From NCBI GenBank assembly GCA_937862815.1, contig CALMED010000010.1, positions 1-64,000 on the forward strand: a DNA stretch of 64,000 nt. The letters are read 5' to 3'. Below, in pieces: positions 25,736 to 34,771 of this stretch. Made by a program: the position numbers and the translations under genes. This stretch comes from an uncultured Chitinophagaceae bacterium (GTDB lineage: Bacteria; Bacteroidota; Bacteroidia; Chitinophagales; Chitinophagaceae). Numbering within the stretch: the stretch's first letter is position 1; the number at the start of each line of letters is the position of its first letter. Below the pieces are notes generated by a model that was not told the origin of the DNA, searched no databases, and saw nothing but the letters and a program-made list of their open reading frames with translations.

Positions 25736-27094
25736 ATGAACTCCCGTCGTAACTTCCTGAAGCAAAGCATGCTGGCATCGGGTGGACTACTGTTGGCCAC
25801 GCCGGATGTATTCAGCTTTTCCATCCCGCAGGCAAACAAGGTCATTGTAATGGGCGCCGGATTTTCGGGCCTGGCCGCCGCCTTGCAACTGCGGAAAAGA
25901 GGCATGGATGTAATTGTGCTGGAAGCACGCGACCGACTGGGCGGACGTGTATTTACCTACACCCTTGATGCCAAAGAGAAACTCAACGTGGAACTGGGGG
26001 GCGAATGGATTTCAAAAGCCCAGAAACGGATACTCAGTCTTTGCGATGAGTTCGGACTGGGCCTGCAGGACAACCAGATGCAGGCACACCTCCTCTATAA
26101 AAACCAGTATTCTAAAGCAGGAGAGTGGGGAGTAAGCCCCGAATGGAACCGGCGGCTGGCCAAACTCAAAATTGACTTTGTGGACCTTCGGCCAGACGAA
26201 CAGAATGAACTGGACAAACTTGACTGGTGGCGCTACCTCAACAACAATGGTTGCGACGGACGTGATCTGGACCTGCAGAACCTGACCGATAGCATTGATT
26301 TTGGCGAGACCATCCGGCAGGTATCGGCCTATGCCGCTATGAATCATTTCACCACCGTTGCCGAGCGCAAAGAGCTGCCGTATAAAATTGTAGGAGGTAA
26401 TACGCGACTGGCTGAAGCCATGGCAGACCGCATCGGGCGTGACCGGATTAAAATCAACCACCAGGTACAGAAAATTGAACAAGGCAATAAAGTGCGCATA
26501 ACCTGTACCAACGGGGTGGTATTTGAGGCCGATAAACTGATCTGCAGCATCCCCACGCAAGCCATGAAAAAAATTGATTGGTTCCCGCGGCTTCCGGTGG
26601 ACAAAACCGAAGCCATTGACGAATTGCAGTACGGCCGGGCCAATAAAAACCTGCTCCTTTTCAACCGCCGCTTCTGGAAAGATGAAAGCTTCAGCATGGT
26701 GACCGACAGCACTTCGCACTTCTTTTACCATGGCACCAAAAACCAGCGCTCCGCAAAAGGTGTACTCATTTCTTATGCGGCCGGCGACAAAGCTGATGTG
26801 GTATCCAAACAAAACGATGCCGGCAGGGCTTTACTTATGCAGCAGGCATTGCAGCCCGCTTTTGGCACCGTACGCCCCTTCCTGGAAAAGCAATTTAATT
26901 ATTACTGGGGGGATGATGAATTTTCAAAAGGTGCCTATGCCATCTACCGGCCGGGCCAATGGTTCCGGTTGCGACCGGCCTTGCGCAAACCGTTTATTCA
27001 TACACTGTTTGCCGGCGAACACGTGGCCGATCTCCAGGGTTCCATGGAAGGTGCCATTGTGAGCGGCGAACAGGCTGCTGCTGCACTTACGTAG
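25736..27094 (+). CDS. FAD-dependent amine oxidase-like protein, Tat-exported
   Basis: The 452-residue protein starts MNSRRNFLKQ, a twin-arginine signal, followed by a hydrophobic core, so it should be exported folded with its flavin. VIVMGAGFSGLAAALQLRKRG at about 35-55 is the FAD Rossmann motif, and VLEARDRLGGRVFT is the motif after it. FAGEHVADLQGSMEGAIVSG near the end is the second flavin contact of flavin-containing amine oxidases. The substrate is unknown; candidates are amines and amino acids. The gene is alone, 77 bp after the cysteine desulfurase. Confidence 0.85.
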   Translation: MNSRRNFLKQSMLASGGLLLATPDVFSFSIPQANKVIVMGAGFSGLAAALQLRKRGMDVIVLEARDRLGGRVFTYTLDAKEKLNVELGGEWISKAQKRILSLCDEFGLGLQDNQMQAHLLYKNQYSKAGEWGVSPEWNRRLAKLKIDFVDLRPDEQNELDKLDWWRYLNNNGCDGRDLDLQNLTDSIDFGETIRQVSAYAAMNHFTTVAERKELPYKIVGGNTRLAEAMADRIGRDRIKINHQVQKIEQGNKVRITCTNGVVFEADKLICSIPTQAMKKIDWFPRLPVDKTEAIDELQYGRANKNLLLFNRRFWKDESFSMVTDSTSHFFYHGTKNQRSAKGVLISYAAGDKADVVSKQNDAGRALLMQQALQPAFGTVRPFLEKQFNYYWGDDEFSKGAYAIYRPGQWFRLRPALRKPFIHTLFAGEHVADLQGSMEGAIVSGEQAAAALT

Positions 27095-27207
27095 CATGGG
27101 GCAAGGGATGAATGAGTAAGTGAATGAATGAATGCCTTTGTGGGTGAAGGGGTGATTGAATCATACCTGTGCCTGCTGTATACCAATACGAGGTGTTACA
27201 ACATCAA

Positions 27208-27244
27208 TTTTTGGCAACGGACTCTTTTTTTATGTTGCCAAAAA
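27208..27244. repeat. Perfect 11-bp inverted repeat upstream of the amylase gene
   Basis: TTTTTGGCAAC at 27208-27218 and GTTGCCAAAAA at 27234-27244 are separated by a T-rich 15-bp spacer. The right arm ends 26 bp before the start codon. It may be an operator or a leader hairpin. Confidence 0.6.
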
Positions 27245-27270
27245 GTGATACTTTTCAAAAAAAATTATCC

Positions 27271-28611
27271 ATGTACATTCGCCTGATCCAACTGTTTTGC
27301 GCCTTCTTTTTGCTGGCCTTTGTTTCCTGCAAAGAAACCCCAAAGGAAGCAACTGCCTTCCCCGATTACCTCCTGCAATCCAATATTTATGAAGTAAATG
27401 TGCGGCAATACACGCCGGAGGGCACGTTTAAAGCTTTCGAGGCACATCTGCCCCGGTTGCGGGAAATGGGCGTAGACGTTCTTTGGTTCATGCCCATCAC
27501 ACCCATCAGTCTGGAAGACCGCAAAGGGGTATTGGGATCGTATTATGCCGTGGCCGACTACAAGGCCGTAAACCCTGAGTTTGGTACGATGGACGATTGG
27601 AAAGCATTGGTGAAAAAAGCACATGAAATGGGCTTTAAGGTGATCACCGACTGGGTGGCCAACCACACGGGAGCAGATAACCGCTGGTTGAAAAGCAACC
27701 CCGGCTTTTTTGTCCGCGACCGGATGGGAAAAGCTGTTTACGCGTTTGACTGGAGTGATACCCGCGACCTCGACTACTGGAATCCCCAGCTCCGCGACAG
27801 CATGACCCATGCGCTGAAATTCTGGGTAACCGAAACCGGCATTGACGGTTTCCGCTGCGATGTGGCCAGCGAAGTACCGCGCCTGTTCTGGGAGGATGCT
27901 ATCCGGCAGTTGAAAGTGGTGAAACCTGATATCTTCCTGCTGGCCGAAGCAGACGTGGCCTGGGTGCATGATGCCGGATTCCACGCCAGCTACGGTTGGA
28001 GTGCCTTTGCGAAAATGAAAGAGGTGGCCGCCGGCACTGCTTCTCCGCGTGTATTGGACACCGTTATCCGCCACATGGAAGAGACCTTCCCTTCCAAAGC
28101 CCTAAAAATGTATTTTACCAGCAACCACGATGAAAACAGCTGGAACAAGGCCGACTATGCCACCATGCCTGGCGATGTGCATGCACCGTTCGCCGTGCTG
28201 AGCATGACCTGGAAAAACGCTCTTCCGCTGATCTACAGCGGGCAGGAAGAGCCGTTCCTGGATTCACTTTCCTTTTTCTACAAAGACACCATCACGTTTG
28301 GCAAATACGAAAGGGCACCGTTCTATAAAACTCTTTTGTCGTTGCGCAAGAGCACACCGGCCCTGGCGGTAGACGCTGCCTACACCCGCCTGGAAACCAC
28401 CAGCGACGATGCCGTTTATGCCTACCTGCGGGAAAAAGGCGGGAAGAAAGTGCTGGTACTGCTCAACCTCTCCAAAGAGCCGCAAAGCTTTATGGTCAAC
28501 CTGAGCCAGGGCGGAGAAGCCACCAATGTGTTCTCCGGCACAAAAGAACAACTGAGCGACGGTAAAAACTTTGAACTGGCTCCGTGGGGTTACCTGGTGT
28601 ACAGTTTTTAA
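27271..28611 (+). CDS. GH13 alpha-amylase family lipoprotein
   Basis: From the ATG at 27271 the 446-residue protein has a lipoprotein signal with lipobox LAFVSC, so Cys17 or a nearby cysteine would be lipidated. The (beta/alpha)8 domain shows all four GH13 regions: DWVANHTG; GFRCDV with the nucleophile Asp197; LLAEADV with the acid/base Glu226; and SNHDEN with Asp287. A short C-terminal beta domain ends the protein. It probably cuts alpha-glucans or maltodextrins at the cell surface or in the periplasm. No SusC/D pair or regulator is adjacent. Low-complexity GAATGA stretches lie on both sides of the gene. Confidence 0.9.
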   Translation: MYIRLIQLFCAFFLLAFVSCKETPKEATAFPDYLLQSNIYEVNVRQYTPEGTFKAFEAHLPRLREMGVDVLWFMPITPISLEDRKGVLGSYYAVADYKAVNPEFGTMDDWKALVKKAHEMGFKVITDWVANHTGADNRWLKSNPGFFVRDRMGKAVYAFDWSDTRDLDYWNPQLRDSMTHALKFWVTETGIDGFRCDVASEVPRLFWEDAIRQLKVVKPDIFLLAEADVAWVHDAGFHASYGWSAFAKMKEVAAGTASPRVLDTVIRHMEETFPSKALKMYFTSNHDENSWNKADYATMPGDVHAPFAVLSMTWKNALPLIYSGQEEPFLDSLSFFYKDTITFGKYERAPFYKTLLSLRKSTPALAVDAAYTRLETTSDDAVYAYLREKGGKKVLVLLNLSKEPQSFMVNLSQGGEATNVFSGTKEQLSDGKNFELAPWGYLVYSF

Positions 28612-28662
28612 TGAATGAAGGATTGAATGAATGAGTGAATGGGGTTGCGTTCCGCCGCCGCC

Positions 28663-28686
28663 GTGGTTCGTGTCCGCACGAACCAC
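28663..28686. repeat. Perfect inverted repeat with 4-bp loop
   Basis: GTGGTTCGTG-TCCG-CACGAACCAC. The stem is GC-balanced with no following T-run. It could be a transcription barrier after the amylase gene or a dispersed palindrome; only one copy is in this window. Confidence 0.6.
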
Positions 28687-28769
28687 TTCAAGCCAGCCGC
28701 CGGCAGGTAATTTTCAATTTATCACAGCATACGATTTTCAACATTTACCCCTGCACACCCGGCCGAACG

Positions 28770-28815
28770 GACACCCATTTACCCATTTACACATTTCCAC
28801 CTTCGCACATTTACA
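28770..28815. repeat. ATTTACACATTT repeats without a gene
   Basis: CCATTTACCCATTTACACATTT and GCACATTTACACATTTG resemble the arms that bracket the four-helix-bundle gene in the sdh operon. No inverted partner is seen nearby. Confidence 0.5.
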
Positions 28816-28931
28816 CATTTGTAAACGCAACGTCCCGGACAACACACAAGTGGCAGAGAAAGAGTAGTGCCATCCCCGTGTATTCACCCTGCCTCCATCT
28901 TGAAAAAACCTAGCAAGGACAACCGGCACGA

Positions 28932-29993
28932 TCAGAAATTGCCGAAGCTCAACGCCCGGATCAGGGCATCCGGCAGTGCGGGAAGTTTACGCCGCTCAAT
29001 GAGGTAGGTGCTCAAAGCGGCAAGATCGCGGTAGATATAATGTTGATGCACCGCTCCCTCGAGGTAACCGGCCCCGGTGGTATTGCCCGTGCCCACCCGC
29101 ATACCAATCATACGGCGCACCATCACATAGTGCTTGTGCCGCCAGCCGGCCAGCCAGTGATCGATTTCCACCAGGGCATCCAGCAACTGGAAAGAGGTCT
29201 GGAAAACCGGGAAATCGCGGTACAGCATGATAAAGAGGGCACTCCGCATGGCTGCCGCGCTGAAGCCGCCGGGATGGGCGCCGGGGCCCAGCAGTTGCTG
29301 ATCAAAGTCCTGCAGCTTGTGTCGTTCCCGTTCCGTGAGACTGGCCTCGTACAGCGAACGGTAATCGCTCCAGAAGGGGTGGGGAGTGGGGTTGACCGTT
29401 GCTCCGGAATGGTAGTTCTCCCAATACCGCAGGTCAAAAAAGGGCATGCGTTCCAGCCAGCGGTTCACCAGCTGCAGAAGCGACGCGGTATGCTCCACCT
29501 GTTCAATTTCGGAGAAATCATGTTGCGTAAAGCCCCCCTCGTTGGTTCGCTTGTAGTAGTCTTGCTGGTGCCGTTTCTCCATCTGCAGCCCCAGCGTCGC
29601 TTCAATGAGGCGGAACTGCTTGCTCTGAAAACCGGAAGCCGGGGTGAGCAGGTTGCGGAACTCCAGGAAATCGAGCGGGGTCATGGTATCCAGGATGGTC
29701 ACCTGCTGGTTCAGCAGTTCCAGGATGCGGATGACCCGGTGCAGACGGTGGCGGCAGAGGTTGAGGTCTTCGCTGTTGTCATCTACCTGGTCCCGGGAAA
29801 AGACCCCTTTTACATAATCCAGTTCAAACAGGATTTGTTTAAACCAGAGTTCGTAGGCCTGGTGGATGACGATGAACAGCATCTCATCGTGTGCCGGGGT
29901 TTGTCCCGGTTCAAAGCTGAGCGGATGCTGGCTGTCAAGCACCTGTTCCAGCCGCAGGTAAGAAGGGTAGTACTGCCCGTTGTCCATTTTCAT
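28932..29993 (-). CDS. kynA: Tryptophan 2,3-dioxygenase
   Basis: This heme enzyme opens the indole ring of tryptophan to N-formylkynurenine. From the ATG at 29993 the protein has 353 residues. The distal helix region HDEMLFIVIHQAYELWFKQI, the heme-proximal segment DHWLAGWRHKHYVMVRRMIG and the loop GTGNTTGAGYL are all diagnostic. The reading frame stays open for another 1.4 kb over gyrA on the opposite strand, but that part is antisense shadow. No other kynurenine pathway gene is in the window. gyrA starts divergently 217 bp away. Confidence 0.95.
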   Translation of the reverse strand: MKMDNGQYYPSYLRLEQVLDSQHPLSFEPGQTPAHDEMLFIVIHQAYELWFKQILFELDYVKGVFSRDQVDDNSEDLNLCRHRLHRVIRILELLNQQVTILDTMTPLDFLEFRNLLTPASGFQSKQFRLIEATLGLQMEKRHQQDYYKRTNEGGFTQHDFSEIEQVEHTASLLQLVNRWLERMPFFDLRYWENYHSGATVNPTPHPFWSDYRSLYEASLTERERHKLQDFDQQLLGPGAHPGGFSAAAMRSALFIMLYRDFPVFQTSFQLLDALVEIDHWLAGWRHKHYVMVRRMIGMRVGTGNTTGAGYLEGAVHQHYIYRDLAALSTYLIERRKLPALPDALIRALSFGNF

Positions 29994-30182
29994 ACTGCAT
30001 GCAATTTGGCGGCAAAGTAGTCCTAAATCCCCATATGAAGACAGGGAAGGGACCTCTCCATTTTTCAGCCTGGCGCTGAAGGAGAAAGAGTCCCGTTTTC
30101 TTTTCCACAACCGGCCCGAACTTGTTGAAAAAATAGCACGAAAACGGAGGGGTTTTTCCCTCTCAGAACGGGTGGTTTTTGG

Positions 30183-30190
30183 TATCTTTG
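30183..30190 (+). promoter_or_regulatory. -7 element (TATCTTTG) of gyrA
   Basis: TATCTTTG matches TAnnTTTG and lies 19 bp before the gyrA ATG. The -33 region has a T-run but no TTG at the right spacing. Confidence 0.5.
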
Positions 30191-30209
30191 GCGCCTTTGG
30201 AACGAACAT

Positions 30210-32777
30210 ATGGATCAAACAGAACAAACAATGGAAAACGGCCCGGAAAACAAGGGACGGATCATCCCGGTCAATATCGAAGAACAAATGAAAACGGCCT
30301 ACATCGATTACTCGATGTCGGTCATCGTAGGACGGGCTCTTCCCGATGTGCGGGATGGACTTAAACCCGTACACCGGCGCATTCTGTTCGCCATGAACGA
30401 GCTGGGTATCCAGTACAACAAGCCCTATAAAAAAAGCGCCCGTATTGTGGGGGAGGTGCTGGGTAAGTACCATCCGCACGGCGACACCGCTGTGTACGAT
30501 GCCATGGTACGCATGGCCCAGGAATGGAGCATGCGCTATACCCTCATTGACGGGCAGGGAAACTATGGCAACCAGGACGGCGACGGACCGGCGGCCATGC
30601 GTTACACTGAAGCCCGGATGGAGCGGCTTACCGAAGGAATGCTGGCAGATATTGACAAAGAAACCGTGGATTTCCAGCTCAACTTCGACGATTCGGAGAA
30701 GGAGCCTACGGTGCTTCCGGCCCGCATCCCCAACCTGCTGGTGAACGGCTCCAGCGGCATCGCGGTGGGGATGGCCACCAACATGATGCCCCACAACCTC
30801 AGCGAGGTGGTGGATGGCTGTATCGCTTATATTGACAACCGCGACATCAGCATTGAAGAGCTGATGCAGCACATCAAGGCACCCGACTTTCCCACTGCCG
30901 GCACCATCTACGGCATGGAAGGCATCAAAGGGGCGTACCACACCGGACGGGGTCGCGTGGTGCTGCGGGGAAAAGTGAATATTGAAACCAAAACGAGCGG
31001 GCGGGAGCAGATCATCATCACGGAAGTGCCCTACCAGGTGAACCGCGATACGCTTACCGATAAGATCGGCCAGCTGGTTAATGAGAAAGTGATTGAAGGC
31101 ATTGTACACGTTAACAATGAAAGCAACCAGAAAGAGGGCACCCGCATTGTGGTGGACCTGAAGCGGGATGCGGTGGCCCAGGTGATTGTCAACCAGCTCT
31201 ACAAATACACCGAACTGCAGACCTCCTACGGCATCAACAATGTGGCGCTGGTGAAAGGACGTCCCCGCACCCTCAACCTCAAAGACCTCATCTCCGAGTT
31301 TGTGGAGTTCCGCCACGAGATCGTGGTGCGCCGCGCCCGCTACGAACTGCGCAAGGCCCAGGAGCGCGCCCACATCCTGCAGGGATATCTCATTGCCCTC
31401 GATCACCTCGACGAGGTGATTGCCCTGATCCGGGCATCGGCCACACCGGATATTGCAAAAGAAAACCTGGTGAATGCCGGATGGGGACTGGATGAAATCC
31501 AGGCCAAGGCTATTCTGGAGCTACGCCTGCAGCGGCTCACCGGCATGGAGCGGGAAAAGATCAAGCAGGAATACGATGAACTGATGCAGCTGATTGCCCA
31601 CCTGAATGAACTCCTTTCCAACGAAGGCATGCGGTTTGAGCTGATCAAAACCGAATTGCTGGAAATTAAAGACAGGTTCGGGGATGCCCGCAAAACGGAA
31701 ATCACCTACCTCGATAATGAAGTGCGGATTGAAGACCTGATCAAGGAAGAAGATGTGGTGATCACCATTTCCCACCTCGGTTACATCAAGCGTACCAGCG
31801 CCACCGAGTACCGGCAGCAACGCCGGGGCGGCCGGGGAGCCATAGGCAGCAAAACCAGGGAAGAAGACTACATCGAGCATCTTTTTGTAGCATCCACCCA
31901 CCATACGCTCCTGTTTTTCACCGAAAAAGGCCGGTGCTACTGGCTGAAGTCCTATGAAATACCGGAAGGCGACAAAACCAGCAAGGGCCGGGCCATCCAG
32001 AACCTGATGCAGATTCCGCCGGACGATAAGATCCGGGCGATCATTGATGTGAAGAACCTGGAGGATGGGGAATTTGTAAAAAGTCATTACATTGTCCTGT
32101 GCACCCGCAAGGGCATCATCAAAAAGACGCTTTTAGAAGATTTTAGCAGACGACGTGCAACCGGGGTGAACGCCATTACCATCGTGGAAGGAGACCAGCT
32201 CCTGGAAGCCCGGATGACCGACGGCAACAGCGAAATCATGATGGCCGTGAAAAGCGGGCGGGCCATCCGCTTCCCCGAAGAGAAAGTGCGTCCCACCGGA
32301 CGTGGTGCCATCGGGGTGGCCGGCATTGAGGTGGATGATGAAAAAGACGAAGTGGTGGGGATGATCTGCGTGAACCGGGAAGATACCAGCCGTACCGTGC
32401 TGGTGGTGAGTGAAAAAGGATACGGCAAGCGGACAGCGGTGGACGAATACCGCATCACCAACCGGGGAGGTAAAGGGGTGAAGACCATCAGCGTAACCGA
32501 TAAGACCGGGCCGTTGGTTGGACTGCTGGATGTGACCGGAAAAGAAGACCTGATGATCAGCTGCCGGAGCGGCATTACCATCCGTATGGCCATTGGCCAG
32601 ATCAGCGAACAGGGCCGTGCCACCCAGGGTGTTAAACTGATACGGGTGGATGAAGGAGATGAAATTGCAGCTCTCACAAAGATTGAAGAAGACGAAGCTG
32701 TTTCGGAAACTGAGGAACAACCCGCATCAGATGGCACCTCAAGCGAATCAAACGAACAAGCTGATAATCAACCATAA
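30210..32777 (+). CDS. gyrA: DNA gyrase subunit A
   Basis: GyrA breaks and rejoins DNA during negative supercoiling. The 855-residue protein has the catalytic Tyr132 in AAMRYTEAR and the quinolone pocket [10 protein letters not shown], where Thr93 and Asp97 take the places of E. coli Ser83 and Asp87. The C-terminal pinwheel contains QRRGGRG, the GyrA box that marks gyrase rather than topoisomerase IV. The C-terminal tail is acidic ([14 protein letters not shown]), as usual. The gene stands beside a TPR protein 28 bp downstream and probably is co-transcribed with it. Confidence 0.97.
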   Translation: MDQTEQTMENGPENKGRIIPVNIEEQMKTAYIDYSMSVIVGRALPDVRDGLKPVHRRILFAMNELGIQYNKPYKKSARIVGEVLGKYHPHGDTAVYDAMVRMAQEWSMRYTLIDGQGNYGNQDGDGPAAMRYTEARMERLTEGMLADIDKETVDFQLNFDDSEKEPTVLPARIPNLLVNGSSGIAVGMATNMMPHNLSEVVDGCIAYIDNRDISIEELMQHIKAPDFPTAGTIYGMEGIKGAYHTGRGRVVLRGKVNIETKTSGREQIIITEVPYQVNRDTLTDKIGQLVNEKVIEGIVHVNNESNQKEGTRIVVDLKRDAVAQVIVNQLYKYTELQTSYGINNVALVKGRPRTLNLKDLISEFVEFRHEIVVRRARYELRKAQERAHILQGYLIALDHLDEVIALIRASATPDIAKENLVNAGWGLDEIQAKAILELRLQRLTGMEREKIKQEYDELMQLIAHLNELLSNEGMRFELIKTELLEIKDRFGDARKTEITYLDNEVRIEDLIKEEDVVITISHLGYIKRTSATEYRQQRRGGRGAIGSKTREEDYIEHLFVASTHHTLLFFTEKGRCYWLKSYEIPEGDKTSKGRAIQNLMQIPPDDKIRAIIDVKNLEDGEFVKSHYIVLCTRKGIIKKTLLEDFSRRRATGVNAITIVEGDQLLEARMTDGNSEIMMAVKSGRAIRFPEEKVRPTGRGAIGVAGIEVDDEKDEVVGMICVNREDTSRTVLVVSEKGYGKRTAVDEYRITNRGGKGVKTISVTDKTGPLVGLLDVTGKEDLMISCRSGITIRMAIGQISEQGRATQGVKLIRVDEGDEIAALTKIEEDEAVSETEEQPASDGTSSESNEQADNQP

Positions 32778-32805
32778 ACAACATTTAACTCACATAAAAA
32801 TCAAC

Positions 32806-34077
32806 ATGATGAAACAAACATTTCTCGCGTTGCTTAGCCTCCTGTTCATAACCGCATCGTTTGGGCAGGACATGAAAAAGGTGCGCAACTTTTACGACAA
32901 AAAGGACTGGGCAAAGGGCAAAGAGGCGATTGACCTGGTACTGGCGAATGAAAAGGAACAAAAGAACTGGGAGGCCTGGTACTACAAGGGCCTGATTTAC
33001 GGGCAGGTTGCCAAAGATGCCAACCTGAGCAGTACCGTACCAGATGCCTGGATGGTTTCTTTTGAGAGCTACCTCAAAGCTATGGAGCTGGACAGCAAGC
33101 AGGCAGAGACATTTATGACACTGCGGAACTTCCCGGTGTTCGACAATTACCTGGAATTGCAGCGGCAAGGCAACGATTTGTTCAATAAACAGGATTACAA
33201 AACAGCATTTGAGCGCTATAAGCAGGCCGACAAAGTAGGACGCTTCATTTTTAAAAATAAATGGGCCCTGTCGGAGGTGGACACCATCCTGTATTATTAC
33301 ATGGGTGCGGCGGCCATGCAGTCGGACAATATGGAAGGAGCGGTTGAGTACTTTAAAAAGATCTGTGACGCCAATATTGGTGGAGAGGGATTTGACGTGT
33401 GCTACCGCTATGTTTCGTACTACTTTGACAAAAAAGGCGATGTTGAAACAGCGGACAAATATGCCGCTATGGGACGGAAACTGTACCCGGAAGACTCATA
33501 CTACGACCGGGTGGAACTGGACCGGGAGCGTAAAAAGAACGGAATAGGTCCGGCGCTTTTTGAAAAATACGATGTGGTACTCCAGCGGGACACCAAAGAT
33601 TATGACCTGCGCTACGACTATGCAGCCGAAGTCTTTAACTGGATGTACAATGATGGAGAGGCCCCCGCCGATCAAAAAGAGAAGTACTTCAATAAAATCG
33701 TTGAGCAGTTGAAAATCTGTACCGAAATTGACCCTGCTAAAATTGATGGTTATCTGCTTTTGGGTAAAACGTATTTCAATGATGCAGCCTTTTTACAGGA
33801 AGACCTGAAAAAAATCAGGGGCAAAACGCCGGAAGATGAAAAAAAGAAGGCCGATATGAAGGCAAAGATGGAAACCCGCATGAAAGAAGCTCTTCCATTC
33901 CTGGAACGCTCACACGAAATGTTCAAAAAGGTGAAAGAGGAGGAGTTTAAGGCTGAAAAGCGACTCCGCAATGAATACAAAACAACTTTGTACCTGCTCA
34001 CCGAAGCGCATCGCTTCCTGGGCAACACCGAAAAAGAGAAATTCTACGACAAGGAATATCAGAAACTTAACCAGTAA
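32806..34077 (+). CDS. Secreted TPR-like protein of unknown function
   Basis: From the ATG at 32806 (a second ATG follows directly) the 423-residue protein has a signal peptide ending near ITASFGQ. The mature part is helical with degenerate TPR units: NWEAWYYKGLIYGQVA, FNKQDYKTAFERYKQADK and ILYYYMGAAAMQSDNMEGAV. A Lys/Glu-rich helix lies at about 340-380. It probably works as a periplasmic or outer-membrane-associated scaffold. The frame continues upstream over the gyrA end, which is not coding. It lies 28 bp behind gyrA and ends at a strong terminator. Confidence 0.85.
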   Translation: MMKQTFLALLSLLFITASFGQDMKKVRNFYDKKDWAKGKEAIDLVLANEKEQKNWEAWYYKGLIYGQVAKDANLSSTVPDAWMVSFESYLKAMELDSKQAETFMTLRNFPVFDNYLELQRQGNDLFNKQDYKTAFERYKQADKVGRFIFKNKWALSEVDTILYYYMGAAAMQSDNMEGAVEYFKKICDANIGGEGFDVCYRYVSYYFDKKGDVETADKYAAMGRKLYPEDSYYDRVELDRERKKNGIGPALFEKYDVVLQRDTKDYDLRYDYAAEVFNWMYNDGEAPADQKEKYFNKIVEQLKICTEIDPAKIDGYLLLGKTYFNDAAFLQEDLKKIRGKTPEDEKKKADMKAKMETRMKEALPFLERSHEMFKKVKEEEFKAEKRLRNEYKTTLYLLTEAHRFLGNTEKEKFYDKEYQKLNQ

Positions 34078-34095
34078 TCAATAACACTTTTTCGA

Positions 34096-34125
34096 CAGGC
34101 TGCTCCAAAAGAGCAGCCTGTTTTT
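34096..34125 (+). terminator. Rho-independent terminator of gyrA-TPR unit
   Basis: CAGGCTGCTC and GAGCAGCCTG form a perfect 10-bp stem with loop CAAAA, followed by five Ts. Confidence 0.95.
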
Positions 34126-34145
34126 ATTATCAATCAGCCTGTTAT

Positions 34146-34745
34146 ATGTCACTCTTGTTGAACAGAACCGAATTTGGAAGTCCGGCCAATTCCGGAAACG
34201 TATTGAGCCGGGAAACAGCGGAAGCACTACTGATGGACTGGGTAGTCAACGATCGGCTGCGCCTGCACATGCGGCAGGTGGGGCACCTGATGCGAAGCTG
34301 GGCTGCTGAAAAGGAAGGTCTGGATGAAGCCGGCCAATGGCGCTGGGAAATGGCAGGACTACTGCACGATGCCGACTGGGACCGGTGGCCGGAGCAGCAC
34401 TGCCGGAAAATCATCGAAGAGCTGGAAACCCGGGAAGTGGACCCGGAAATCATCCGGGCCATAGCCAGTCACGGTCCAATGCACTTTGGCGTGGAACCGG
34501 TTACGGCCATGGATAAAATGCTGTTTGCCTTTGATGAGTTAAGCGGGCTCATTCATGCGTACGCGCTGATGCGGCCGGGCGGATATGAGGGAATGGAACT
34601 GAAAGGAGTAAGGAAGCGCCTGAAAGAAAAGGCTTTTGCCGCAAATGTCAACCGGGAGGAGATAGCCGATGCGGTACAGCGGGCAGGGCTGGAACTGGGT
34701 GAGCTGATCCAGTTTATACTGGGACACCAGGGCCAGGTAGCGTAA
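34146..34745 (+). CDS. HD-domain phosphohydrolase-like protein
   Basis: The 199-residue protein carries an HD metal-binding core: an early histidine in RLHMRQVGHLMRSW, the HD pair in GLLHDADWDRWP at about 75, a histidine in ASHG, and a later aspartate in AMDKMLFAFDELSG. Small HD proteins of this type are often annotated as predicted hydrolases that act on nucleotides; the substrate is not known. It starts 20 bp after the terminator of the gyrA unit and ends 26 bp from the convergent GSCFA gene. An AT-rich palindrome (CATAAT-ATTA-ATTATG) separates the two. Confidence 0.8.
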   Translation: MSLLLNRTEFGSPANSGNVLSRETAEALLMDWVVNDRLRLHMRQVGHLMRSWAAEKEGLDEAGQWRWEMAGLLHDADWDRWPEQHCRKIIEELETREVDPEIIRAIASHGPMHFGVEPVTAMDKMLFAFDELSGLIHAYALMRPGGYEGMELKGVRKRLKEKAFAANVNREEIADAVQRAGLELGELIQFILGHQGQVA

Positions 34746-34771
34746 AGGAAAATATTCTATTTAACATAATA

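Larger units (their letters stand above)
28612..28931. other. Gene-free stretch with repeats
   Basis: These 320 bp between convergent genes hold a GAATGA-rich tract (about 28612-28640), a perfect 10-bp hairpin (28663-28686) and ATTTACACATTT words (28770-28815). No frame here looks like a gene. A T-run on the minus strand near 28903 could belong to the end of the tryptophan dioxygenase transcript. Confidence 0.6.

Noticed and set aside
30486-30500. Thr93 in the GyrA quinolone pocket
   Set aside because: E. coli has Ser at this site, but Thr is the normal residue in other bacteria such as Pseudomonas, so it is not evidence of selected resistance.
29994-31406. 470-residue N-terminal extension of the tryptophan dioxygenase frame
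   Set aside because: It lies antisense to gyrA, has shadow-like composition, and the family start fits the ATG at 29993.
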